This document shows positions 1 to 13,600 of a DNA stretch of 64,000 nucleotides, one piece after another. Positions within the stretch are counted from its first letter, which is position 1; the number at the start of each line of letters is the position of its first letter. A program made the position numbers and the translations under genes. Location: assembly GCF_037975245.1 (NCBI RefSeq), contig NC_092571.1, positions 19,926,917 to 19,990,916 of the forward strand, given 5' to 3'. The stretch is from Apostichopus japonicus (lineage: Eukaryota; Echinodermata; Holothuroidea; Aspidochirotida; Stichopodidae). The notes under the pieces were generated by a model. It did no database searches. It was not told where the DNA came from and worked only from the letters and a program-made list of their open reading frames with translations.

Positions 1-2088
1 ACATTTTCAGGGGAGATTAATCTCGAAATCCGCAAGGATGGCCGGTCGAGTGCATACCTTGGTCACGTGCACATGGCCTGTATAATGTATCCAGCGTTAA
101 TTGCTTCAATCAATATATGACGGAAAGCATTTTAAGATAGCGCCCTCAGAACGATTTTCGGTCGTTTGCTTACCCTGTACGAAATATCAATCACTAGCAC
201 AGAATTTATTGTATGTATTCCCAACAAACATACTTTTCTTTGTTTATATAAAAAAAAATGAAATATCATATTTAAAATCATGAAAGTGAGATTGAATGAC
301 TGGTGACAAGTCAGACTGTTTAATTATTATGGCATTGTTTTATTTAATTAATGGTATATATGAAACAAATAGGTTTGGTGTGCAACCTGATTAAACATAA
401 TACACATGTTTAATACCCAGTGGTGTCTTAAAACACATTTTTTCTGTGTTTTTTTTTTTTTTTTTAAAAGAGAAAGCTTCTATTGAAAATCTTCTGCATT
501 GTCGATTTTTGCCGTCATAATTACACGAAAAAGTTGGAGCTTAATCGAAGTATCTTCAAACATCTTTTCGTGTTTTTTATTAAGCCATAGTAACATGACA
601 AAACAATTGTCTAATTAAACAAAAGTACCAGTTTATTTGTACGAATGAAAGTTTATTTTACACCAAATCAATACAGTTGTGTGTGCATGTGTATACATAT
701 ATATATGCCTTAATTAAAATCTACAGTAAAGCATATACGTATAAGAGCACGTCTCTATACTCAATTCAAGGAGTTCGTTCTCTTGTAAAAAATTCGCAAT
801 ATTTACGTTACCAAGGAGAGGCAAATATGTATAATGAAAAACCGCTAAAACTTAATCAATCTTCCAAGTGTATACTTAACTATCTGGTTACATATTCATC
901 GAAATTTTCACATTTTACTGAAATGATGAACGCACATTCATGTTCGTGCATTTCGATATGAATGTCCCGTAAGCTTTCTATGTTTTTGCGTTCTACTTTT
1001 TTCATTTTTGGATCGAAGAGATAAATTAATTATTCAAAGAATTACCACTTACAATCAAATAAACGGCAGACTCGTAATCTTTTACGACTCAACAAAATAA
1101 CTAACAAATATTTCTTCACCCTAGTTGTTGTTTAATTTATCAAAGTGCTTTTTTTCTGAGTTGAAATTAAATTAATTCGTTTAATAACTTGGTCAAATAT
1201 TTGTATAAACTGTTGATATTTGCATTGTTACTACCTGAGGGAGAAAGAAACTGAAAAATTGTCACGAACTGACAATGGGGTTTTGTGTTACTGGTTTCCT
1301 GTTACCCTTGTCGAACAGAAAGATCAAATAAAATTGAAAAATAAAAACACTTTCAATAAAGACGCAGAGTAACAGAGGAGCAAATAAGAGGAGAGTAGCG
1401 AAGGTTTCGGTCTCCAAATTTCTGAAATGTATATAATCTTGCTCAAGTCAGAGAAATAAAAGTAAATGCTTAATTCAAGAAAATGGATACTCACTGAGTT
1501 GTTATAAGGAGTCCATAAATTCACCCATATTAATTCTTCGTTGTTTCTACATCTCAAACACCCATGCTTGGTTTTTGTAAGATTTATCTGTGAAAATTTG
1601 GATATCTCTATTATTTCAAAATAACATACTTATTTTGGTATTTTGAATTTATATTTCTGCGTCGCATCAAAATTCTTCTAGGGACACTGTCAAGTGTACG
1701 GACATGCCACTTAAAAAGAGGTAAAAAACTATGACATGCATGAAAAATGTGAATAAAAGAATATTACTATGGGAAGGTAGTGAGACATACTGGGGTGGGG
1801 GAGGGGTTCGTTTAAACCAGAATTTGTTCGGGTTTAGTCCATCCTGCAAAACTCACATTAGTGAGCAAGTTATATCTTTACGACTTGTAGATTTCGAATA
1901 TGTTGAAGGATGAATAAACACTTCAGAAATGAATTGGCACTTTCCTAATAAATAGTGTGTGCTTGAAGTAAAACGGTTGGAGGATGGCTGATGAATATAG
2001 CAGGGGCGGTTCAGTTTTAGGAAAAGGAGGGGGTGGTCCTGAGGTTGTTGAATCCGACTCCCAAGTAGGCTGATATGTGGTCCTCCCT
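1..2088. other. No gene recognised
   Basis: AT-rich intergenic or intronic sequence with a T-run near 450-465 and a G-rich patch at about 1793-1806. Open frames are short and have no domain, signal peptide or splice context. Confidence 0.6.
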
Positions 2089-2822
2089 CATTACATGACT
2101 ATACATTACATGATTATTTATGGTACATTACATGACTATTTAAGGTTCATTACATGACTATTAAATGATGTTTTACGTGACTGCTACATTATATTACATG
2201 ATTATGTAAGGTACATTACATGACTATTTAAGTATGGACACATTAATGTGTAAGGTACATGATATTGTAATATTATTACATGCATGATAATGTAAGATGT
2301 ATGACATGACTGTGAAAGGTACTATTAAAGGTACATTACATGACTATTTATGGTACATTACATGACTATTTAATGTATTTTTACGTGACTGCTAAATTAT
2401 ATTACATGATTATATAAGGTACATTACATGACTATTTTAGGTAAGTAATATAACTTTATTTTTAGATATTTTTACGTGACTGCTAAAATACTTTATATAA
2501 TTATGTAAGGTACTTTAAGTTACTATGAGAGATATTAACTCATTACTGTATAAGATGCATGATTTTTTTTTAACATGCATCACTATGTAATGTATACTGC
2601 ATGGCTGCGTGTGGTAATCTTTTCGTGACTGTTACATTATATTACATGATTATGTGAGGTACACTACATGACTATGTAAGTAACATGACATGACTATATG
2701 TGAGTTACATATTTTCATGGCTATAAAATGGTATCTTACATTACTGTGTTGAGTACATTACGTGATTGTGAAAGTTCATTACATGCATCAATATGTAAGA
2801 TATATTACATAGCTGTGTAATT
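2089..2822. repeat. Degenerate tandem array with ACATTACATGACTAT core
   Basis: Imperfect copies of a roughly 22 bp unit, ACATTACATGACTATTTAAG and variants, run across the interval. They are mixed with longer segments such as TTTTACGTGACTGCTAAATTATATTACATGATTAT (split by substitutions). The copies are diverged, so the array is old. No gene signal is present. Confidence 0.85.
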
Positions 2823-4149
2823 TTAAAGATATACCTTATTACTTTAAGGCCATCTGTTGTATCACAGCTATGCTGCACCTTTCACCAGATCTGACGAAGA
2901 TGACGTCATTGGTGGTAGTGTGTGTCGGTTTCTAGCCCCATTGGCCTCATGTTGAATGCAATACGCTGAAAAGTTTTACCGAAATTGTCCGGCTATAATT
3001 AATTTTCCACTTTTGAATATCTTGAAGATGAGACTTCACAAAGTTTTGTCTGACGTCAGGAAAGCTCCCTCCGAAAACAAAATGGGGTCCTTGTGATCTT
3101 TTTCATTTCCGAACATGTTCAGGCTAATCCTATCTTACAATTACTATAATATTCTGGAAAAAATTGAAACATGTTTGCTTTCAAAAAAGTTACTTGAAGT
3201 AAAGTTTCAAGACATTTACTGTTAAACCAATTTTTAATTAAAATCTTGCGTTAAAATTCATGTCGTCCGTCTGTTCTTTCTTCCACGTTTTAATTAATTA
3301 AGTTTTAAGTTTAAACTAGACATGTTTTTTATTCTCTTGTCAAAGGAGGACCTATAGAATTTCAGAAAGTTATTTTACACCTTAGGTAATCCTTAGGCTC
3401 AACGCACCACTTAAACAATCAAACCACATGGTGACGTCAGAGAATAAAGCGCAAGTCCACTCAAACACCCCTTCTCGTCTCATAATGGTTCCGTTGGGAC
3501 GCCAGAGTGGCCAAAAGTGAATTTATTAATATAAACTATCTGTGTATGCTGGTAAGCTGTATTTAATGATTTGCCTTAGCGTTCTTCTTCTCCGAGTACT
3601 TCGATCAACAAGTAAACTCTTTAAATCTCCATATTTAATCTTAGCCGCAAATATATTGGCAAAAGCAGGGGTAAAAAAAATTAATAAACTTCTATATTTA
3701 TATGCGTGTACTTTGAAACCAATTGTCCATAGAATACATTTTACGACTTATTTTATTCTCGTTTTGCATGAAGAGCGTTTTAAGAGATGAAAAATCTCCG
3801 ATGGCCTGAAAGTTATATTGTGCTAAATTTCCGTGGAAGCTATCATAAAACTTTATGCAGCAGTATATAATTTCCCTGTACATGTACACTAGATATTCAA
3901 TTGGGTAACATGACCCGATGTGTGACGGTATAAAAAAGAGGAGGAGGGGGGCTAAAGAGATAAAAACTGATAGAGTAAAGGAACAATGCAGAGGGTAAAC
4001 ATATTGTAGTCTTTGTTTTTATCATAACTGTCTTCATTGAATCAGGAGAGGGGCGGTGGGTGAAGTTTGGGGTGCAGGGTGGGGACGTCCATTCTTGTAT
4101 ATGTGTAAATGCAACATATATATAAGACAACGGTAATATTATAATTAGA

Positions 4150-4790
4150 ATATTCCATTAATATAACACAAGAACATTAATATTAAAGTAATACAACAGT
4201 AGTGCATTAATATAAAAGCAATACTATACAGTTATACAACAGTACGTACATCCAATACAATATTTACAATAGTACTGTTCTAAAGTACAACTGCAGTAAG
4301 ACAATTCTATCTCACTAAACACACTACTTCAGCAATACAACGGTCTATACGTTAATATTACAGCAAATACTTCAGTAATACTACAGTTATACATTATTAT
4401 TACAGCGATACCACAGTAAGTAAACAGCAATGCAACAATATTACAGCAATACTATACAGTAATACAACAGTAATATATTAATATTACAACAATAATATAC
4501 AGTTACACAACAGTACGAACATCCAATACAATAGATACAATAAAACAACAGTATATACGTTAATATTACATCAAATACTACAGAAATACAACAGTAATAT
4601 ATTAATAAAACAGCAATAATACAGTAATACAACAGAAATATATTAATATTACAACAATAGTATACAGTTATACAACAGTACGTACATCCAATACAATAGT
4701 TACAATATTAATACCACAGTACATTTATTGTACTATATTGCAATATGACAAATATAACAGCAGTAGTGTTGCGGATTATTCTACAGTACT
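4150..4790. repeat. Degenerate AATACAACAG-type tandem array
   Basis: Short repeats (ATACAACAGTAATATATTAA and relatives) make up the span. A longer motif starting TACAGTTATACAACAGTACG and ending CATCCAATACAAT appears three times (about 4215, 4499 and 4663). The minus-strand frame rich in YYC and ILL codons here is a repeat artefact. Confidence 0.8.
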
Positions 4791-4792
4791 AT

Positions 4793-5380
4793 ACTGCAGT
4801 AGATAGAATGTTAATCAGTTGTGTTATATACTACAGGAATGCTATTGTAATACTGCATTCAACATTAATGACAGGTTAGTTAACTATGTACAGTAATGTT
4901 GTGACTTAGCCTACATCAATCTTACAATAAAACTTAAATGAAAAGTGTAGTCTACAGTAATCAGTTAATTATACATTAATGAGTTGATATACTACATGAA
5001 TGTTATTGTAATACTGCAGTCAACATTAATGACAGGTTAATAAACTATTACATTAATATAATGACTAAGTCTACATCAATCTTACAATAATACTAAATGA
5101 ATAGTGTAGTCTACAGTAATCAGTTAATTATACAATAATGAGGTGATATATATATATATATATATATACAGGAATGATATTGTAATACTGCAGTCAACAT
5201 TAATGACAGGTTAATAAACTATTACATTAATATAATGACTAAGCCTGCATCAATATTACAATAATACTAAATGAATAGTGTAGTTTAAAGGCAATCAGTT
5301 AATTATACTTTAATGAGGTGATACCGGTATACTACATGAATGCTATTGTAATACTGCAGTCAACAGTGATATTACATAAT
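4793..5380. repeat. Tandem array of ~161-174 bp units, about 3.5 copies
   Basis: ATTGTAATACTGCA anchors recur at spacings of about 161, 174 and 166 bp (4841, 5002, 5176, 5342). Each unit also has CAACATTAATGACAGGTTA, CTACATCAATCTTACAATA and AATCAGTTAATTATAC. The third unit carries a TA dinucleotide expansion (about 5148-5169) where the other units have ATACTACAT, which explains its greater length. Confidence 0.88.
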
Positions 5381-6659
5381 TATGAAGTATTATTCCAGTA
5401 ATACTACAATATACTGATGATATTCTTTATTATTTTTTCTATAGTAATAAATTATTTGATACAATAATAACTACAGTCATACCATTGTTATATTTCATTT
5501 TAAAATGCAATCAATAAAAACGATATATAAACATCTATGTAAACACACAATCCATCATGTCACATTGACTTAATTATCTCGGTTTATCTTTTAGTCTTTT
5601 TTTTTATATGTTTTTTTTTCTTACCGAATCAAAGAAAACCTTCCTGGTCATGTTTATAATACCGTTTCAACTTACCATCTACAGAAATGAGCTCCTCAAA
5701 TATAGTCTCAAGAAGAGGTTCGAATTTTCGTATCTGTAAGCCATTTCGTAAGTCCATAATCTCATCGGACCATTAATTTTCTAATCAAACTTTCAACTTC
5801 ATAAACTTAATATGATTAATGATGACAGATAACGCTGTCACACTCGGTAATGTTTGTCTTAAAAACTTTTAATTTTGAAATGTCGAACTGAGTTATTTTA
5901 CAAATATTGAAAGGCATAGATTTAGGAAAACGTTCGTGCCAAATACGTAAGATAAAAAAATATAAAAAACGTTATTTCTGATTTCAAATCATGTAAACAT
6001 ATAGGACACCATTTCGTTCTCGCTTTGATGTATCGCTGATATCCGGAGTTTGGTATATGTATGATTAAATCAGAAACACATATACCATTCACGTATGACT
6101 ATGTGTTTTCGGTTACTTCGTGAATTTTCTACACTCATCGTAACCGATACCAATTACTGAACTGATATCAATAAAGCAAGAAAAAACCAGTTATAATTAA
6201 GCCACAAAATTGCTCTTTTTTGTCAAATTGTCATCAACAGGCTGATGAGATCTAAAAGACTTTGTTGAAAATCGAGCATAAAACAGGCCATGCAGCCGAT
6301 TAAAAACCGGTAGAAAATTTCCACCATTTAATTTTAACCCTTACAAAGTATTTAAACTGAATAACGACGAGTAATGCAGCGCGTTTATAAGCCTAGTACG
6401 TAAAGTGGGCCAAAATGAGAAATTGTTACGCTGATACTTTCCACGCTGAATCTTTGTATTCATGATATCATAAAGGGAAATGAGTACGTTCTTGTCATTT
6501 TGGTTATTGAAATACATCATTGGAAGTGATATATATTCCTTGACCATTGCATGCTTTTGTAGAGAAATTTAGGTATAGCCTACCGGAATCCTCGTGTTGT
6601 GTGCATGTGTATGAAAATATTTGTGATTCGCTAAGTAGCGAAGAGTCGATGCCTCGAAG
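5381..6659. other. No gene recognised
   Basis: AT-rich sequence after the 161-174 bp array. A 68-codon minus-strand frame (6341-6547) shows no domain. Confidence 0.6.
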
Positions 6660-7174
6660 CACCCAATGTACATGGCTTGATCAGTTTGTACTGTGAATAA
6701 GAGACAACTGTTAACAAGTATAAACTGAAGTGTGTTATAACACCGTAACACATGTTAGACCTGTCATCAGATGCTACTGTGCACCCAATGTATATGACTT
6801 GATCCATTTTGTGCTGTGAATAAGAGACAACCGTTAATCAGTATAAACTGAAGTGTGTTATAACACAGTAACACATGTTAGACCTGTCAGTATATGTTAC
6901 TGTGGAAAATTGGAAAAAAACAGACGAATCCATTACTCATAGGCTGTTTCAACCAATGACTGGTTAGGAGTCTAAACAACTGTCCCTATGTTTGACTAGT
7001 AAGTTTACCTTGTAAAGATGGTTCAAATTGCATATTTTAAGCTTTTTGTAATAAAGTGTTATCCACTTGTTGTTAATATGTGTACAAAATTATTGGCGAA
7101 ACCTTAAGAGTAGTATGGTTAGTCCAGTCAACGGGTACACACCTTCAGCAGTTTAACTGATAAAGCCGAGAATC
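6660..7174 (+). mobile_element. MITE-like family 2, copy 1
   Basis: Starts CACCCAATGTACATGGCTTG and holds two ~123 bp subunits (start 6660 and about 6783), each with GTATAAACTGAAGTGTGTTA. A unique ~270 bp body follows (CTAAACAACTGTCCCTATG at about 6973), and a right end near GATAAAGCCGAGAATC. The same order of parts occurs at 59019-59783 and, inverted, at 21074-21615. I see no clear target-site duplication, so the superfamily is open. No coding capacity. Confidence 0.75.
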
Positions 7175-10100
7175 ATCCGGGTGCTCATAGCTAAGTGTAG
7201 TTAACAAGTTTATGATAAATTAAAAGCAAATGTTAGCGACGCAAGGAGAATTGAACATGGCAGCCATAATAATTAATGTCTGTAAATATCTTTAGTGATC
7301 ACATTTGCTGATCCGGATAGGTCGTGGCAGGTAAGTGTGGGTGTTATTTAGGATAAACTAATAAATATTCTCGATAATTTGACAAGTTAAAAAAATTCAG
7401 TTTAGAGTGATTAAATTTCATCGCCACTGATTGGAGATTGAGACGAATTGCTTAAATGAAAAAGAGAGATAGACAACAACGAAAATAAAAACATTTACGT
7501 TTTTATGAAAAATAAATATTTTACGAGAAAGAATCAAACCCACGAAACAACTTGTGTGTCATATTCATTCATGGCTCTTAAAATGTCTCTCTATTTTGAA
7601 ATGCAAAACTTCAATCGAAAGTTACATTAAACGTCTTTTGTTGTTCGATAGTTAATTCACAATTTCGAACACGATTTCAATAATATGTGAGAATAGCTGA
7701 ACAAAAATGTGTAAATTAACATTTTAAAAATAAGAAAACAACAATCACCTTTATGGTAAATAATGTCGTATATATCACATTGAATTCCTCCATTGACTTA
7801 CACGCTAAATTCCTCACCGTTTCCGAGGTCACGAGGTCATATAGATGTGATATATCCTAGTATCTTGTTGCATAATCTGCCTATTTCACAAACGATTTTG
7901 TTTTAAATGGTTTAAATCATCCTCATTTTTACACCACCTAGGAGCAGATCCAGTTGGGGGAGGGGGGGGGGCGGGTCGGAGGTTATCCACCTTTCTGAAT
8001 TTGAATTTGAATCTCCAAACTTATAATTTTTGGTGATAATAAAGAACATCAGTACTGGATATTTTTTACTTGCTGCGTCGGCATGCATTCGTTACATATT
8101 ATCGATATTTTCTTACTTATTTCAGTACTAGTATTACTGATATTCTTACCTCCCCTCTTCCCCCTTCGAGATATCCGGGATATCCGGGATTCGTCAGCCA
8201 TTATTAGATTTTCTTTAAATCCTCTTCAACATCAAGTGGTTAAGAGCGGATGTATACATTACTTCTAATTGTGGTATGGTATTTATGTGATATATTGAGT
8301 TAACGAGGACTTCTGCAGTCCAAGACCTTGTTTGACCTTCACGCTATTCTTATATTATAATCAATAAATGCCGAATTTTATCCCAATGAACGAAAATTTT
8401 GATCTATTATTTGCTCTTTGATCAACTTTTTATATGAGAACCGCACTTATTTAATTCTGCTCTTGAGAATTATATATACAAATCTTTTGTATCCAAAGAA
8501 AGTCCATACCAACCAATCTCAATTTGTCACAGCATTTTGTTTTTTTACAGCATTTTACCCATAATTCCCCTCTTAGGCAGTACGGTTTTCTAATTCCACT
8601 TTGCACGAAAGAGTTATGTGTTTATTTTCAGAAGAACAGATACACATGAAGTCGTAAAACATTTGTCATAGAGCCATGGACGTTAACTAATTCTACACAT
8701 GTGAAAGGCGATTCTGTACAGAGCAATGAAAGGAAAAGGCCTCCGTGGTTTAGACATAAAAATCGACTACTTGAGGTAGGTTATAAGATAAACGGATCAA
8801 CATTGTGTTTTTCCTTCCCTTAATTAAAGGAAGACCGTCATATTGTATATTGAGTCCACTGTGATGATTGCTATAAAAATATAGGACATTCAGTGATACA
8901 GATTTAACATTCAAAATTGTATCCATATTTTTACGTCAGTTACCTGTTTTCTTTATTTTTTACGTTCTTAAAATGATATTTTTTAATTGATATTCTAATT
9001 TGTTTATTCTTACATGCTACATCTCCATATATAAATAGAGGTGAATATTTCGATGCCTAAAAAAACTGCTTAGCCTAATTTTAGGAATATTTCGACATTG
9101 ATTTGCATGGTATAGTATACCGGTATACAAACTAATAAAATATAACGGAGTTTCAGAATTGCAGGATATGGCGTAGACTATGGGTGGGGCAACGTAACAA
9201 TAATTACCCCCCCCCCCACCCACACCCTAACCACACCCCATCTCGTCTCTTCTAAATGAATATATGAGAAATTGACCGAGAACAGACAGCGATCAGTGAT
9301 ATAAGTATTAACCTCACTTATTCATCCCCACCCCTCCCACCCCCCCCCCCAAACTTGCCCCGAGCGCAGACAAGTTTTGCGTATTCGCATCAATAGTACA
9401 TGTTTTCTATAACAAATCTACGCCCCATGCTATGGGAAGACAGGGGTAATGACGTATATGAATTAATGAAGATAGCAAGTTTTACATTTCTTGAACGTAA
9501 CTTACACCCTGTTTTTATGAAAACAGTACTTTTGTTGAAAAAAAATCCTTCCAAGTAGTATTAAGTTGTGATACTGAATGTAAAGTGTGGCCAATATTTC
9601 AGAATACATTGTGGTTTGCTATACTTCGCCCTTCAATTCAGAGTCCCATGTCCTAATATCACTCGCAGTTTGTGTCCCCTCCCTTCCCCTCCCACCCACC
9701 CCCCCCCCCCTCCAACGGTCGAATCGAATTCCGTCGTACTTGGTCACCTTCAGAGTTTCACAGTTACACAGGATATATTGTGTAGTGTATCTATGCTGTA
9801 TATAGGTGATTCACAAATGACTACATTTTTAGATCTGACGCAGTCGGCCTTTAAAGTAACAACCGTTTTAGGAGATTACCGAGAAGTCAACGCAATATAA
9901 ATCACATGTCGTTGAAGAGGGCTACCGCTGTAGAATGAACTGATAAAAGAAATTGTGTAGCATATAGGTTTAAAATTAGCTCATTTCCACAAAACCTTTT
10001 TATTTTATCCAAGTTTTTTTTATTTCTTACAACTAATGCCCATTTTCAGGAGTTATAGAGAGACAAGCAGAATGTCGCGATACGACAGCAGTGTGCTGTA

Positions 10101-10635
10101 TTAATTTTTCGTTAGTTCAATGACCAACGTTGATACGAGAGTCAAAACTGTTCAAGTGCGAGTTTCCTTTTACTATCAGGTAATTTTCGGAAGAAAGTAA
10201 GAAATCACTTTTTGCCCTTTTATAAAATAACTCTCAAGTCATACCACGGATACTTACAGACGGGATGGAGAGATGGTGAAAGCTAGTTGGAAGGTCGAGG
10301 TTATTTTAAGAATTCATCTTTTTGAAATATCTTCAAGGTTTACTCAGCCTATTCATTTCGATTTAACGTGCAAGGTATAATACCAAAACTACTTTGATCA
10401 AATATCTAAAAAAAAATTAACATTAAATATGAACAAAAAAAAATATCAGACTCTGTTTTGGGGGACAATTTTGGGACCGACGTGGTGAAGAGAGGAGACT
10501 TTAAGCAAGTCTAGAAAATGACGTTATATAGAGCGGAAGGTGTGTGGCTGTAATTTGTTAATTACAATTATTTTCATACGCTTTGTTCATTAATGAAGAC
10601 ATAGTATTGTAAATGATATTTCCAAAAGAGTTGTA
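7175..10635. other. No gene recognised; DR2 site and C/G runs
   Basis: A strong donor-like CAGGTAAGT stands at 7328-7336, but the ATG upstream (7257) meets a stop after about a dozen codons. C or G runs lie at 7962-7971, 9207-9217, 9340-9350 and 9699-9710. The frame at 9568-9900 spans the last C-run and shows no domain. Confidence 0.55.
7826..7839 (+). promoter_or_regulatory. Perfect DR2 nuclear-receptor half-site pair
   Basis: AGGTCA-CG-AGGTCA is a perfect direct repeat of the nuclear-receptor half-site with two-base spacing, the DR2 layout used by RAR/RXR-type and related receptors. The match is exact, but there is no nearby gene, so function is only possible. Confidence 0.35.
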
Positions 10636-10677
10636 TTAATTATTTATTTATTTACATATTTATTCATTTATTTATTA
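10636..10677. repeat. TATT/ATTT simple repeat
   Basis: Imperfect TATT tetranucleotide repeat (ATTATTTATTTATTTACATA and on). Confidence 0.8.
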
Positions 10678-13600
10678 CCAATTGCCTTTTGGACGAAATT
10701 GCCAAAAGAGCGACATGTGTCAGTAAGTTATAAACGAAACACAAATCTCTTTGGAGAATGACATTTCATGACAATTTTGAAGCAAATGCATTATGCTTTA
10801 CATTATATATCTTAATGCACCCCACCAGCTAATTACTCAACAAATAGAAAACAATGGAAAGGCACTGGTTCCCTGTCAGATCACCTCACCTCACGTGACG
10901 TGACGTGACGTCATTTAGTAATTTTTTTCTCACCTTTTGTATATACGAATAGATATAATCATATACATTGACACGTGGGCTATAAGTGTTTACAATGCAA
11001 CTGATATCTCCTTGAGCCCTCCACTTGATCCAACCTGGCCCCATTTGTTCCATGAAAATAAGTGTATCTATTATATCATTCATATGTCGAGAAATAACGA
11101 TAAACTTAGAGGGTACTTAAAGGTATTAAAGTGCTCCCTCATTACGTGATGTCAAGCTTGTTAGCTAACTGTTGCTTCCGACAGCGCTATGAATGTCATC
11201 TTATGTTTTACATTGGGATGTTGACTAAATGATCTTTACTATTTTATTAATCGCTAAAATATGTGATTCTTTCCTGCAAACCCAAAATCAACATGTTTTT
11301 AGTTTCTTCAAAGTTCGTCAAAATTTTATCCACACTTGCTAAAGTTTTTTAACTTTCTTTTATATTTGAGGCCAGTATTGATCGGATGCCATTTGGTACC
11401 ATGAAAATGTCCATGAAAATGGCATTATACTTATGTTATAGGCCTAAGCCTATATAGGCTATATTAGCAAGTTGTTATTGTCATAAAGTGGTAAAGGTCA
11501 AATTTCAGCTATTTGGAAAAAGAGAAAATAGTGAATAGTCTTGAGAAAGGTAAAATATTGAAGGTGGAAAACAATTAGATCTTATGGGAATTTATGTAGA
11601 AAGGCTCAATTTTAGTACCGACTACTACACTTATAAATACTTAGCAAACCCACAATATACAGCAGTAATGTGTTGTAAAAATCTTTCTTTTTAGGGGAAC
11701 AATTTGAAGATGAGATGTATAAAGTCAGTTTGCACATTGAACGTTTTGAACTGTTAGTAATACTACAGTTGCATGCACTCAACCCCCCCCCCCCTCCACC
11801 CCTCTCTCTCTCTGTATGTATTATGGAGAGGACCAGCCAACATTACCATACTAGTACCACATCATTTTTAACACACAATATTTAGTATAAACTTCAGTGC
11901 TTTGCCCCGTATGAACGGTATTACCCACAATCATCCATACAGGATGTGTGGCATGCACAGGACATCCATATAGGACATCCATCAAACAGCCATATGGAAC
12001 AACCAGGTGTCATTACAGCCAATCCTCACGTGACAGTATTTCTCAAGAGAACCGTTTTGTACACAGTTTAATATGTCGAGCAATGTCATCATGATGACAT
12101 GAATATTCATGAACCTCCATAGAACATTGCTGGGATATATTTACACAATATCCAAAGGACATTCATCGGACATTTAGATGAATTCCATAGTACATACGTA
12201 TACATAGTACATTTATTTATGAGGCCAGTGTGGCATCTTAACAGTACTTGATTTTCATTCATTGTCTGTAACCGTGACCAGACCTGACGAGGGCAGGGGG
12301 GGGGGGGGGGTAATCAGTGGTTACAGCCTGGAGCTTGGGGTAAAAAGGGTGAAAGGGATAAATAGAAGATTAATGATGATGTGTTCTCATGTTCATTATA
12401 TATGTCAAAAAATGAAGACCTCAAAAAGATACCCGGTGGTATAATTGTCCCCAGCTACCGACCAGGCCCTGGACGCGGATAACCGTGACGTCACAAATCG
12501 GTGAATTTGTTTCTTTTGTACGACAGGCTTTAATGTTAACCAGTTTCATGAGACGATATTCATTTGTGGTATTTACGTAATGGTTATGAAAATAATATTT
12601 CCCCCAGGTACGTTTCAAGTTTTGATTATTACTGATACTGAAGTAAAGTGCCTTTAGTGTATTCCATTAGTTTATTATTTGAAATATCAATCACGTATAG
12701 TAAGTGGCAAACTAGAAATATTTGAAAATGTCACAGGTTGAATTACCTTTGATGTCCCCCGGGTTATTCCCTTTTTCGTAGAACTGTGTGCATTTCTATG
12801 TTTTTAACAATATACAGCAGTAACACAGAGCATCGCACATTGGATTTACAGACTCTAAACCTCAATAATAATGTTGTGAAAATCCGTGCACGATTTCATG
12901 AACACAAATTTTGCGCTTTTCAAACTTTTCATTCACTGAAAACCAAAATCAAAGGGACTGAGTTTTTTTTTGAAAATTTTTTTTTTTCCAGTTTTTTTTT
13001 TCGACATTTAATCAAATAAGTCATCAAACTTCATTTTGATGACGAAAAATACCCCAAGAGAGAAGAAAGGGTTCAGTGTTATTTACAATTTTGAGTCGTG
13101 ATAATAGTTATAACAAATCCGGTTCAAATAGTATTGGTATATGTGTTATCTAATTGTAATTACATTTCATTGTGTGTATTACCTCCCTTCCAAACATTCA
13201 GCAAGCGTAACAAAGTGGGCGATAGAATTGGACGTTATTCGCATCTTGTTACTTGGGCTGCACATGCTACCTTTTTAAATCGTTGTCTTTCTCCTCTGTT
13301 AATGATTTGATACACCTCCGGGGGGGGGGGGTGCGTCAGGAGCCAAATCGGGCCCAGGGGAAAATATAGGTCCCCGGGCTCGCTTCTTGAAGTCTGCGTA
13401 TATCTTGATTATGAGAATGAAAATAAATTATTATTGATCCCCGATTTTTCAGGCATTTTGTACCCCTGATACCCACCCCCCCCCCTCACGACAGGCTTAT
13501 GTATCTGTTCAAAGTTTTGATTATGTGCAGAATATGTTTAATCTTTATGAGACTCGCGATAATGTAAGGCCGACATGATCACGTGGTCACCTCCCCGACA

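Noticed and set aside
7257-7336. Possible first exon: ATGGCAGCC at 7257 and CAGGTAAGT donor at 7328
   Set aside because: The reading frame stops after about a dozen codons, and no promoter elements are found.
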